NCBI GenBank assembly: GCA_963699015.1
Contig: CAVOSX010000001.1
Coordinates: forward strand, 124,001-188,000
Length of the DNA: 64,000 nt
DNA from: PALSA-505 sp963699015
GTDB taxonomy: Bacteria > Actinomycetota > Actinomycetes > Streptosporangiales > Streptosporangiaceae
Reading direction: 5' to 3'
Under the pieces are notes generated by a model that was not told the DNA's origin, did no database searches, and saw nothing but the letters and a program-made list of their open reading frames with translations. Numbering within the stretch: the stretch's first letter is position 1; each line of letters starts with the position of its first letter. Of the stretch, positions 16,681 through 24,755 are shown in pieces. The position numbers were made by a program, and so were the translations under genes.

Positions 16681-17244
16681 ATGCGCAGCGTGACCTATTC
16701 GATGGGCGTCTCACTGGACGGCTACATCGCCGGGCCGGACGGCGACTTCGACTGGACGGCGCCCGACGAGGAAGTCTTTCGCTTCGTCACCGACGAGATA
16801 CGAGAGGTCGGCGTCCACCTGCTGGGACGAGGGCTGTACGAGACGATGCTGTACTGGGAGACCGCCGACCAGGATCCATCGCTCGACGACTCAATGCTCG
16901 AGTGGGCCGCGATCTGGAAGCCGCTCCCGAAGGTGGTGTTCTCCACCACGCTGCCGGCGGTGCGGGGCAATGCCCGCCTGGCCTCCGGCGGCCTGACGGA
17001 GGAGATCGAGCGGTTGCGAGCCGAGCCGGCGGAGGGTGACATCGCGATCGGCGGCGCGACTCTCGCCGCCGAGGCAGCCGCTTTGGGTCTGATCGACGAG
17101 TACCGGGCCAGGGTCTACCCGGTCCTGGTTGGCGGTGGCATTCCGTTCTTTCCCCAGCGCGAGCGCCGGGTGGATCTCGAACTCGTCGAGACCCGCACCT
17201 TCAGCTCAAGAGTCGTCTATCTCCGCTACCGCGTGGCGCACTAG
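16681..17244 (+). CDS. Dihydrofolate reductase family protein (RibD C-terminal type)
   Basis: A 187-residue NADPH-dependent reductase-fold protein: MRSVTYSMGVSLDGYIAGPD at the N-terminus, a GRGLYETM helix, KVVFSTTL, GDIAIGGATLAAEA (the dinucleotide-binding loop) and VYPVLVGGGIPFF. This is the single-domain RibD_C group, common in actinomycetes and often of unknown substrate. ATG 16681 follows GAGGAGGACTTCTG, a very good ribosome site. Likely intact cargo in the accessory region. Confidence 0.85.
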   Translation: MRSVTYSMGVSLDGYIAGPDGDFDWTAPDEEVFRFVTDEIREVGVHLLGRGLYETMLYWETADQDPSLDDSMLEWAAIWKPLPKVVFSTTLPAVRGNARLASGGLTEEIERLRAEPAEGDIAIGGATLAAEAAALGLIDEYRARVYPVLVGGGIPFFPQRERRVDLELVETRTFSSRVVYLRYRVAH

Positions 17245-17500
17245 CCGCCTCGGTCCGCCGAGCCCTACGAAGAGCGGGCCAGCCAGTGGCTTGACCTCAA
17301 TCACCCGGCCCAGTTCTCGCAGCGAGCGCTCGTCGATGACCCCGGGCCCCCGACCAGTTCGTGGCTCGCGCGGTGGCCATCGTCGACGAACATCGACCAT
17401 CCGGAGTAAGCGCCGAGGCGACGGGCGGCCAGTCGTCACGAAGAGATCCGCTCTGATCGACGCCGAGCGGCGCCGCTGGTGGCCAGGTCAAACCCGGGCG
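17245..17500. other. Non-coding stretch
   Basis: No supported feature between the reductase and the DinB gene promoter. Confidence 0.35.
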
Positions 17501-17512
17501 TAGGCTGCCGCA
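17501..17512 (+). promoter_or_regulatory. -10 box placing the DinB gene as leaderless
   Basis: TAGGCT (17501-17506) then six bases then GTG 17513, with no ribosome site. Confidence 0.45.
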
Positions 17513-18037
17513 GTGACCTGGATCGCCCCTGATGTCGAGCGCTCGGAGCACTATCCGGAGCGCCGCAGCGAACCCGAGCAGGAAATGCTCCGCGACTGGC
17601 TCGACTGGCACCGGGCCACCCTGCTGCGCAAATGCGCGGGCCTGGACGCCACCCAGCTGGCCACGCGCGCCGTGCCACCGTCGAACCTCTCGCTGCTCGG
17701 GCTGGTCCGGCACATGAGCGACACCGAGCGCGGGTGGGTCAGGCAGACCTACCGGGGTGAGCAGCTGCCCGACCTGTACTACCGATCCGATGCCCCGGAC
17801 GCGGACTTCGAAGAGGTCGGCCCGGCCGGCGTCGAGGAGGACTTTGAGCGCTACCGGGCCGAGTGCCGGGCCGTCGATGCCGCGCTCGAGGGCGCGAAGC
17901 TGGACGAGACCTTCACCTTCGGCGAGAAGACCATGTCGGTGCGCTGGATGTGGCAGCACCTCGTGGAGGAGTACGCACGGCATAACGGGCACGCCGACCT
18001 GATCCGCGAGGTCATCGACGGCTCAGCTGGGCTCTGA
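17513..18037 (+). CDS. DinB family protein (DUF664)
   Basis: A 174-residue four-helix-bundle protein of the DinB/YfiT superfamily, which includes metal-dependent thiol transferases. MLRDWLDWHRATLLRKCAGL forms the first helix; LLGLVRHMSDTERGW carries a conserved histidine (H67) and HLVEEYARHNGHADLIRE the other metal-ligand histidines. The DUF664 ending is complete. Function is unknown; thiol-dependent detoxification is the family's best guess. The start at GTG 17513 is supported by the -10 box six bases upstream. Confidence 0.85.
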   Translation: MTWIAPDVERSEHYPERRSEPEQEMLRDWLDWHRATLLRKCAGLDATQLATRAVPPSNLSLLGLVRHMSDTERGWVRQTYRGEQLPDLYYRSDAPDADFEEVGPAGVEEDFERYRAECRAVDAALEGAKLDETFTFGEKTMSVRWMWQHLVEEYARHNGHADLIREVIDGSAGL

Positions 18038-18146
18038 GGCATGCTCAGTCTAGAGGCGGTCCTCAACCCCGAAGGAGGGTCATGCCCAGCAGGGCTGGGG
18101 ACTGCCCCGGCTTTAGTTGACTCGGGGGCCCGGTGGTTCAGGCGGC

Positions 18147-18260
18147 TTATGCGGCCTGGTTGATTGTCTCGTATTCGATGGGCGTGAGCCGTCCGAGTGC
18201 GGGCTGGCGGTGCCGGGCAGTTCCCCTCACCGCCCTGCGCGAACTCGCCCTGCGGCCACG
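18147..18260 (-). pseudogene. IS3-family transposase C-terminal remnant
   Basis: The frame ends RQPALGRLTPIEYETINQAA, the typical last residues of an IS3-group OrfB transposase. Upstream of this tail the similarity is lost and there is no DDE core. A short insertion-sequence scrap next to the 6-phosphogluconolactonase gene. Confidence 0.6.
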
Positions 18261-18267
18261 TCGTACC

Positions 18268-18924
18268 TCAGCTCGCCGCGCGGTCGGCCAGCACCAGTGA
18301 TGCCGCGGCCTGCACCTGGCCTGCCGGGATGCTCGTGTCACCGGCCAGCAGCGAACTCAGCGCGGTCTTCTTGTCGGCTCCGGTGACCAGCCACAGCAGT
18401 TGCCGGGCGCGGGCGAGGGCCGGGTAGGTCAGTGTCATCCGTACCTCCCCCTGGTAGGGCCCGGCGACCGAGACCAGGCGATCGGTGACCGACAGGACAG
18501 GATCGCCGGGTATGAGGGATGCCGTGTGCCCGTCTGCGCCGAGACCCAGGTGCACGAGGTCGAATTGCGCGGGCAAGTCGGTCGCGTAGGCGGCCGCCGC
18601 AGCGGTCAGATCGGCGTCGTTGACCGGCATCGGCAACACGGTCGCAGGCGCCGAGCCCAGCGCCCTGGTGAGGTGGGTGAGGTTCCGGCTGGGATCGCCG
18701 GGAGGCGCCACCCGCTCATCCACCTGGTAGATAACCACCGCGTCCCACGCAACCTCCTGGCTGGACAGTGCGGCGAACATCGCCCACGGCGTGTGGCCGC
18801 CACTGACCGCGAAGTGGAAGATCCCGCGGTCTATGACCGCGGCACGGGCACGCTCGGCCACGAAATCCGCCCCTGCCTGGGCTACCGCGTCGGGACTGGG
18901 CAGCGACTTCAGCTCATGATCCAT
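18268..18924 (-). CDS. pgl: 6-phosphogluconolactonase
   Basis: Hydrolyses 6-phosphogluconolactone in the pentose phosphate pathway. The 218-residue protein has FHFAVSGGHTPWAMF (phosphate loop), YQVDERVAPPGDPSRN and HLGLGADGHTASLIPGD, the three family signatures, and normal length. ATG 18924 follows GGGAGCCAGGG. It is not beside zwf or gnd, where the core copy of actinomycetes normally lies, so it may be a second copy brought in with the accessory region. A HAD phosphatase gene is divergent from it. Confidence 0.9.
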   Translation of the reverse strand: MDHELKSLPSPDAVAQAGADFVAERARAAVIDRGIFHFAVSGGHTPWAMFAALSSQEVAWDAVVIYQVDERVAPPGDPSRNLTHLTRALGSAPATVLPMPVNDADLTAAAAAYATDLPAQFDLVHLGLGADGHTASLIPGDPVLSVTDRLVSVAGPYQGEVRMTLTYPALARARQLLWLVTGADKKTALSSLLAGDTSIPAGQVQAAASLVLADRAAS

Positions 18925-19125
18925 CCCTGGCTCCCATCCGGCTCAGTCTCATCATGCCCCGCGGTGCCGGCCTACAGGTAGCTGAGCAGCCGCCGTCACT
19001 GGTCCGCAAGGGCGGCTCGGGCAAGGTCAAGACGGTCAGTCCTCGTGTGGGCCTCGCCTGTTTGCCGTCGGCGCCGGTTCGTGCTGCACTTGTTGTGCGC
19101 CGAAGCCGGCCAGCGGGAGGATCTC

Positions 19126-19953
19126 ATGGGCAGCAACGGGATCCGGCTGCTATTGGCCGATGTCAACGGCACGCTGGTGACGCCGGACAAGGCGCTGACC
19201 GAGCAGGCAATCGATGCGGTGCGAGGCCTCGGCAAGACGGGGATCCTGTTCGCGATCACCAGTGGCCGACCGCCGAGGGGCATGTCGATGCTGATCGAGC
19301 CGCTCGACATCACGACCCCTATCGCCGCCTTCAACGGCGGGCTGCTGGTCAACAGGGACATGTCGGTGATCGAGCAGCGGGTACTCCCCGAGCAGATCGT
19401 GCGGCCCGTGGCCGAGCTGATCGGGTCGTTCGGCCTGGACTTGTGGGTCTACCGGGGCGCCGACTGGTACGTGCCCGACCTGCACGGCTCGCACGTGGCG
19501 CGCGAATCGGCCACGGTGGGGTTCGCACCGAAGCTGATGACTAGCCTGGACGGGCTGACCAGCGACGTCGCGAAACTGGTTGGCGTAGGCGATGACCTGG
19601 ACGCGGTCGCCCGCGCCTCCTCCGCGGCGCGCGACCAGTTCGGTGATCATGTGACCGCCGCCCGGTCCCAGCCTTACTACCTCGACGTCACCCACCCAGA
19701 CGCGAACAAGGGCGCGGTCGCCCGCTACCTTTCCGCCAAGTACTCCATCCCGGCGCAAGCCATCGCGACCATCGGCGATATGCCCAATGACGTGCTGATG
19801 TTCGCGCACTCCGGGCTGAGTATCGCGATGGGCAACGCGAGCCCCGAGGTACAGCGCGCGGCTCGCCGGGTCACCTCCTCCAACAGCGAAGAGGGCTTCG
19901 CCAGCGCCGTGCAAAGGTTCATCCTCGACGGGAGCGCGGCTGCGCCGGGCTGA
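19126..19953 (+). CDS. HAD phosphatase, Cof type, with Asp-to-Asn change in motif I
   Basis: A 275-residue HAD hydrolase of the Cof/YkrA class. Motif I is ADVNGTLVTPDK (D12 nucleophile), motif II SGRPPRGM after AITSGR, and motif IV GDMPNDVLMFAHSG with two acids; the C2 cap lies between about 85 and 185. The second aspartate of DxD, the general acid in HAD phosphatases, is asparagine (N14), so activity may be weak or altered. ATG 19126 follows GGGAGGATCTC. It is divergent from pgl and convergent with an aldo-keto reductase, which hints at sugar phosphate metabolism. Confidence 0.85.
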   Translation: MGSNGIRLLLADVNGTLVTPDKALTEQAIDAVRGLGKTGILFAITSGRPPRGMSMLIEPLDITTPIAAFNGGLLVNRDMSVIEQRVLPEQIVRPVAELIGSFGLDLWVYRGADWYVPDLHGSHVARESATVGFAPKLMTSLDGLTSDVAKLVGVGDDLDAVARASSAARDQFGDHVTAARSQPYYLDVTHPDANKGAVARYLSAKYSIPAQAIATIGDMPNDVLMFAHSGLSIAMGNASPEVQRAARRVTSSNSEEGFASAVQRFILDGSAAAPG

Positions 19954-19992
19954 CACTCCGTGGCGGCAGCGGCCAGTGCCTGGGAGGTTGCC

Positions 19993-21030
19993 CTACCGGC
20001 GGCGGAATGCGGTGCCCAGCGCCGTCGTGCCGACGTTCCACATATTGTCGGCGACGTTGATCGTGACTGCGGGGGGAACGATCTCGTCGATGCGGTCGAG
20101 CACGTCGGCGGACAGCCCGATCCCGTCGGCGGCGAGGTAGCCGTCTAGGTGCTCCATGGTGCGCGGGCCGATGATCGCGGAGGTGACCGCGGGGTGGCGG
20201 ATGACGAACGCGACCGCCATCTGGATGAGCGTCAGCCCGGCCTCGGCGGCGAGCGCGCCGAGAGCATCGGCGGCGTCGAGCTTTGCCGCGTTAGCCGGGT
20301 TGGCCGGGTCATATTGCGCGGGGAAGCGCTGCACGCGAGCGGCGGAGCCCGGCCCGCTGACGTCGTGGCCCTTGCGGTACTTGCCCGACAGCCAGCCCCC
20401 GGCCAGCGGGCTGTAGGCCATGACGCCCATTCCGTGGCGCAGGCAGGTAGGCAGCACGTCGTGCTCGATGGCCCGGGTCAGCATGGAATAAGGGGGCTGC
20501 TCGGTGCGGAACCGTCCGTGGCCGCGGCGCTCGGCGGTCCACTGGGCCTCGACGATCTGGGAGGCGGGAACCTTCGACGTGCCGAAGGAGCGGATCTTGC
20601 CGGCGCGCACTAGGTCGGACAGGGCGCCGAGGGTCTCGTCGGTATCGGTCTTCGGATCGGGGACGCCCACCTGGTAGAGGTCGATCCAGTCGGTCTGCAG
20701 CCGCCGCAGCGAGCCCTCGACCGCTTCGGTGATCCACAGCCGCGACGCTCCGCGGTGGTTGGGGTGCTGGTCGAAAGGAACGCCGAACTTGACGGCGAGC
20801 ACCACGCTCTCGCGCCGCCCGCCGGCCAGCGCCTCGCCGATAATCAACTCTGACTCGCCGGCGGAGTAGCCGTCGGCGGTGTCGATGAAGTTGATCCCGA
20901 TGTGCAGCGCCTTGTGGATGATCTTGATCGCGTCGTCGTGGTCGGAGTTGCCGAACGCGCCGAACATCATCGCGCCCAGGCACATCTGGCTGACCGAGAT
21001 GCCGGTGCGCCCCAGGGTCCGGTATTCCAT
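19993..21030 (-). CDS. Aldo/keto reductase lacking the usual active-site histidine
   Basis: A 345-residue TIM-barrel NADPH oxidoreductase of the AKR11/AKR14-like group: MEYRTLGRTGISVSQMCLGA, DTADGYSAGESE (D50 and Y55 of the tetrad), VVLAVKFG (K81), GTSKVPASQIVEAQ, YSPLAGGWLSGKY and IIGPRTMEHLDG. Where the family has His in DLYQxH, this protein has DLYQVGVPD (G122), so one member of the catalytic tetrad is missing. ATG 21030 follows AAGGAGCTTCATC. The divergent TetR gene, 125 bp away, and repeats between them indicate local regulation. Confidence 0.88.
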   Translation of the reverse strand: MEYRTLGRTGISVSQMCLGAMMFGAFGNSDHDDAIKIIHKALHIGINFIDTADGYSAGESELIIGEALAGGRRESVVLAVKFGVPFDQHPNHRGASRLWITEAVEGSLRRLQTDWIDLYQVGVPDPKTDTDETLGALSDLVRAGKIRSFGTSKVPASQIVEAQWTAERRGHGRFRTEQPPYSMLTRAIEHDVLPTCLRHGMGVMAYSPLAGGWLSGKYRKGHDVSGPGSAARVQRFPAQYDPANPANAAKLDAADALGALAAEAGLTLIQMAVAFVIRHPAVTSAIIGPRTMEHLDGYLAADGIGLSADVLDRIDEIVPPAVTINVADNMWNVGTTALGTAFRRR

Positions 21031-21100
21031 GATGAAGCTCCTTGAGCCGCCGCGAGTCAGTCGCGGCAGGTGGATATGATCGGATGGCCAGTAGGCGGAG

Positions 21101-21146
21101 AGCCTGTCCACTTCACTGTAGCGATTACCGGATAGCCTGTCCACTT
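21101..21146. promoter_or_regulatory. Direct repeats in the AKR-TetR divergent promoter
   Basis: AGCCTGTCCACTT occurs exactly twice, at 21101-21113 and 21134-21146, 33 bp apart, the second ending just before the TetR ribosome site. CGGATRGCC also occurs twice nearby. A likely binding site of the adjacent TetR protein. Confidence 0.55.
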
Positions 21147-21155
21147 GGAGTCCCG

Positions 21156-21766
21156 ATGCCTGCGAATCAGTCCCCGGCACCCGCAAGGCGAGCCGACGCC
21201 GAGCGCAACCGCGACAAGATCCTCGCGGCCGCGCGTGCCGCGTTCGCCGATCCTGATGCCGAGGTGTCGATGGCGGAGATCTCGCGGCGCGCCGGAGTCG
21301 GCATGGCGACCCTGTACCGCAACTTTCCCGGACGCCAAGAACTCCTGGAGGCCCTCTTCACCGACGAGGTCGATGCCGTCTGCAAGGCCGCCGAGACCAT
21401 CGACGGACAGACGCCCGGAGCGGCCCTGGTGGCCTGGCTGCACCGGTTCTTCACCTTTACCACTGGCAAGCGGCACATCGCCGCCGAGTTGCTCAGGCAA
21501 ACGGACCGCGGCAACCCCCTATTCAAAAACAGCCGCACCCGGGTGATCACCACGGCCGGCCGCTCCTGGCCGCCGCGCAACACGCCGGCGAAGTCCGCGA
21601 CGACCTCACCCTTGAACAGATCCTCGACATGATCGTCGCCATCGCCACCATTCACGGCGATACCGGCTACACCGGGCCAATCCTCCAGGCCGCGCTCGAC
21701 GGCCTGCGCCCTGCGGCCGATGCGAAGCCCCGGGCGGGAGATCAACGCGCGTCTACCAGACGGTAG
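21156..21766 (+). pseudogene. TetR-family regulator, one-base frameshift
   Basis: The N-terminal frame from ATG 21156 has the TetR HTH: ADAERNRDKILAAARAAFAD, ISRRAGVGMATLYRNFPGRQ. The ligand-binding domain runs on in this frame to about 21550 (LLRQTDRGNPLFKNSRTRV), then continues one frame over as PLLAAAQHAGEVRDDLTLEQ, ILDMIVAIATIHGD and PILQAALDGLRP, ending at 21766. One missing base explains the break, and the joined length of about 203 residues is normal. It is divergent from the aldo-keto reductase it probably represses. The indel may be real in this accessory region or a sequencing error. Confidence 0.75.
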
Positions 21767-21973
21767 GTGCCAGCCCCAGGTGCTTCTTCATGTGACCACA
21801 GGAGTCGCAGAGGACCGGTCCCAGTCTCTTCGCAGCAGCACACACACCGCGTGCGGCGCGCCGTCTTGCTCTCCTTGAACAGACCCACACCCCGGCTGAC
21901 GTGCCATTGGCCGCGGGTGTCACTGCCCTCGGCTAGGCGTCGTTATCGTCTTAGCGAGGCCCGGCGTTCCTGG

Positions 21974-22195
21974 TCAGGACAGGTCGCCGCGGACCTTCTT
22001 CACTTCATCTGAGGTCAGCCGGGCAACGACCGCCGCCCGAGTGGCCGGGTCCAGGGCGTCGAGCTGGTCATGGATGCTTTGCACGGCATCCTTGGCTTCG
22101 TGGTGCTTCTCGCGCAACTGGGCAGCTGCGACGGCCAGGGCCGCGGCTGCGGCCGCGAGCAGCAGCGCCCGGATGAGCCGTGTCGGTGAGTTCAT
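21974..22195 (-). CDS. Small membrane-anchored protein, unknown function
   Basis: A 73-residue protein from ATG 22195 with GAGGAAGG as ribosome site. One hydrophobic Ala-rich segment at about 7-24 (LIRALLLAAAAAALAVAAAQ) is followed by a charged helical tail (LREKHHEAKDAVQSIHDQLD) ending TSDEVKKVRGDLS. It looks like a single-span protein with a cytoplasmic or surface helical domain. I do not recognise it. Confidence 0.5.
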   Translation of the reverse strand: MNSPTRLIRALLLAAAAAALAVAAAQLREKHHEAKDAVQSIHDQLDALDPATRAAVVARLTSDEVKKVRGDLS

Positions 22196-22369
22196 GTATC
22201 TAACCTTCCTCGCCGGGACCGGGCTCGACCTTACTCCTATGCACCTCGCGGCCATTAACGATCTCCAGCAGAGGAGCCTCGCTTGAGGCGCAGGGGCTGC
22301 GGGCACGCCGGCGAGGACACGGGGACACCGGGATGGCTGCCGGTAACGAACCAGACCGCCAGTGGGCTA

Positions 22370-23238
22370 CTACGCAATCGATGCGACCGCGCTGAGAATC
22401 CGGGCGGACACCTCTGGAACGTCAACATCCTCGGCCACGAGCACCTGTCCCGAACTGCCCCAGGGTCGCCGGTCGACCACTGTCTCACCAGTCGTAAACT
22501 CGCCTTTTGTTTCGCAGCGGACCTGCCGAGGAGTCCAGCCGAACAGTTCCGGCGACGTCAGGGCGAGGACGGCTACCGCATCGTGGGGCACGAAAATGCC
22601 GTCTCTACTCCTGCACGTGGCGGATGGCATCGGCAAGCAGGTTCCCGGCCCTTCCAGCGCCTCGCAGCGCCTTTACCTCGCCAGCCAGCCACTCAAACCG
22701 CTCGGTCACGTCAAGCGGAATCATCTTCACGCTGACTTCGCTCGCGAGGACACCGTCGGCTGCCGTTGGATCCATCCACGCGTTGAACTCGGCAGCAGCT
22801 GTCATGTTGCCGCCGACGGCGACAGCTCCCCCCATCCAGACGACCTCGGCAATGGAGCGGCCGCCCTGAATCGCGTGGGCCACGCAGGTCAGTGCGCCAC
22901 CGCAGAACACAGTGGAGTCAAGGTCACCCGCATGCTCATCGGGCGGGCTCGCGGGCGCAAGCAAAGCGACTTGCCCGCCGAAGGCATCGACGCCATGCAT
23001 GGGATCTCGCCCGGCCGGATAAGCACCGATAATGGCCCGATCGCTGCCGAGCCGAACCGGAACTGCACTGCCTAGCGTGACCATCAGGCGTCGCGTCGCC
23101 AGCGCGGTAGTTACCAGGTCGAACACTGCCCTCAGTGGCAATGACCTGGGACAGAGGGACGTTAAGCCCCACCAGCACCCCCAGGGCCAAGGCATCGTCA
23201 AGGCCGCCATCGACGATCACGTGGACAGGCTTAATCAT
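22370..23238 (-). pseudogene. Nucleoside hydrolase (IunH-like), two frameshifts
   Basis: Pieces of an inosine-uridine-type nucleoside hydrolase lie in three successive frames. Frame one from ATG 23238: MIKPVHVIVDGGLDDALALG, the metal-binding aspartate cluster. Frame two from about 23130: FDLVTTALATRRLMVTLG, GGALTCVAHAIQGG, VWMGGAVAVGGNMTAAAEFN and IPLDVTERFEWLAGE. Frame three from about 22610: RDGIFVPHDAVAVLALT and ETVVDRRPWGSS. The order and length (about 290 residues) fit the family. Two separate indels make natural decay more likely than error. The promoter still shows a leaderless arrangement. Confidence 0.7.
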
Positions 23239-23251
23239 GGGTCAGATGGTA
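23239..23251 (-). promoter_or_regulatory. -10 box of the nucleoside hydrolase gene
   Basis: TACCAT (23251-23246), seven bases, then ATG 23238, with no ribosome site. Confidence 0.4.
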
Positions 23252-23369
23252 AGGCCCGGCCGCCCGCAATCCGGGTGGGCGCGGGCGGGCTGGCCGGGCG
23301 GGATCGCGAGGTCGGGCTGGAGCGGCAGGCTTGTCGCCGGCAGGGCAGCGCATCAGGACAGCGGATCAG

Positions 23370-23588
23370 TCAGCTTGCGAGGAACGGCAGCAGCCCGGCG
23401 AGGAACTGGCCAGGATGGGGCAGCGTCACCCGCACCAGGACATCGGTGAGCGTCTCGATGACATTGCGGAAGTAGTAACAGCCGAATGCCTTGCCATGTA
23501 TCAGAACGACCGTCTTCTCGTTCCGTTCCGCTCCGTGCTTGGCGGAATATCCATGTATGCCATCGCGTCCGCATCCGTCAAGAGTCAT
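23370..23588 (-). pseudogene. Alpha/beta-hydrolase N-terminal fragment
   Basis: EKTVVLIHGKAFGCYYFRNV, followed by IETLTDVLVRVTLPHPGQFL, is the first beta strand, oxyanion-hole HG motif and following helix of an alpha/beta hydrolase. The frame ends after about 70 residues, before the nucleophile elbow, with unrelated sequence downstream. A truncated gene. Confidence 0.55.
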
Positions 23589-23870
23589 CTGTTACGGGGC
23601 TATTGACGGCGCTCATACATCGTGCCGTTAACTTTTAAGAAGAATTTAACAACGGGTCGGGAAGCATGGCGCTGAATATGGGCACCCGAGGGAGTCAGGA
23701 CCTCGTATGGCCTGCTCAGAGGGCCTGCGATGGACTTGAGCGGGCACACGCCGGGCTACACCGTCAGCGGGCCGCACGGATCAGCCACGGTACCGCCGCG
23801 TTGCGCCCGCACCAGTGGCCGGCCAAGACTGGGGAACGACCCGGGCCCAGCCCATGAGGAGGAAGCTGTT
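23589..23870. other. AT-rich non-coding stretch
   Basis: The part 23612-23660 (TTAACTTTTAAGAAGAATTT within it) is strikingly AT-rich for this genome and could hold a promoter for the coiled-coil gene or a relic of foreign DNA. No gene supported. Confidence 0.4.
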
Positions 23871-24248
23871 GTGAGCGAACTCGACCGACTGGAAGCGGCG
23901 GTCGGTGAATGCCGCGAGATGATCCGCGAAGCACACGCCGCTACCAAGGATCTCCGGGCCGCAGTCCGCGAGGCGAAGCGGGAGCTGCAAGACCTGGCGA
24001 AGGACGAGGTGGCCACCCACCTCCAGCAGGAGGTGTCCAGCCAGCTGGAGGAGCTGAGCGAACGGACCGGTGAGGCTATCGGTGCGGCCACGCAGAAGGT
24101 GATCGCCGAGTTTGACCGGTTCGGTGAGGCGCTGCTGGGCAAGGAGACCTACTGGCAGACGGCGAGCGGCCGACGTTCCGTTCCGCGCCCTGACCCCGAT
24201 GTGGTGACGCTCGACGTCGAGCCGGGAGAAAACACCGGTGAGCGGTGA
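23871..24248 (+). CDS. Coiled-coil protein, unknown function
   Basis: A 125-residue protein from GTG 23871 behind GAGGAGGAAGCTGTT. Residues about 1-75 are a strong heptad coiled coil (LDRLEAAVGECREMIREAHA, DLRAAVREAKRELQDLAKDE, LQQEVSSQLEELSERTG), followed by a short charged tail. No membrane segment or catalytic motif. I do not recognise the family. It lies at the right-hand end of the accessory region. Confidence 0.6.
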   Translation: MSELDRLEAAVGECREMIREAHAATKDLRAAVREAKRELQDLAKDEVATHLQQEVSSQLEELSERTGEAIGAATQKVIAEFDRFGEALLGKETYWQTASGRRSVPRPDPDVVTLDVEPGENTGER

Positions 24249-24265
24249 CACTTGCCGCTCGTCAG

Positions 24266-24748
24266 CTACTGCAGCCCGGTGCGGACTGACGTGATGCGCT
24301 GGGTGTTGAAGCCGAGCCAGTGCATCCGGCCGACGTAGCGCGCGTGCTCAACCTTGAGACAGCGGTCCATGATCACCGTCACGCCGCCGTCCTCGGCGAT
24401 CTGCGCGCCCTCCTCGTTGATCACGCCGAACTGGCACCAGAGGGCGCCGGCGTGGATCGCCACGGCCTGCCGTGCGATCCCCGGCAGGGCATCCGGGGCA
24501 CGGAACACGTTCACGACGTCCACCGGCACGGGTATGTCCAGCAGGCTCGGGTAGCACGCCTGTCCGAGTATCTCCGTCTCGCGGGGATTCACCGGGATCA
24601 CCCGGTAGCCGTGCCGCCTCATGTAGTAGCCAACGAAGTTGCTGGCCCGCAGCTCGTTGCTCGACAGGCCAACGATCGCGATCGTCGCTGCCGTGTGCAG
24701 CACGTGCTGGATCGTCAACGGGTCCTGGTACCGCCCGAGATCGGTCAT
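24266..24748 (-). CDS. CoA-binding domain protein (YccU type)
   Basis: A 160-residue protein with a single Rossmann CoA-binding domain: TIAIVGLSSNELRASNFVGY, GYRVIPVNPRETEILGQ, VDVVNVFRAPDALPGIARQA, GALWCQFGVINEEGAQIA and GGVTVIMDRCLKVEHAR. Same fold as succinyl-CoA ligase alpha but without the catalytic part. It starts 8 bp after metY and is probably the third gene of the metX-metY operon. The role of this small family is unsettled. Confidence 0.85.
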   Translation of the reverse strand: MTDLGRYQDPLTIQHVLHTAATIAIVGLSSNELRASNFVGYYMRRHGYRVIPVNPRETEILGQACYPSLLDIPVPVDVVNVFRAPDALPGIARQAVAIHAGALWCQFGVINEEGAQIAEDGGVTVIMDRCLKVEHARYVGRMHWLGFNTQRITSVRTGLQ

Positions 24749-24755
24749 GCCCTCG

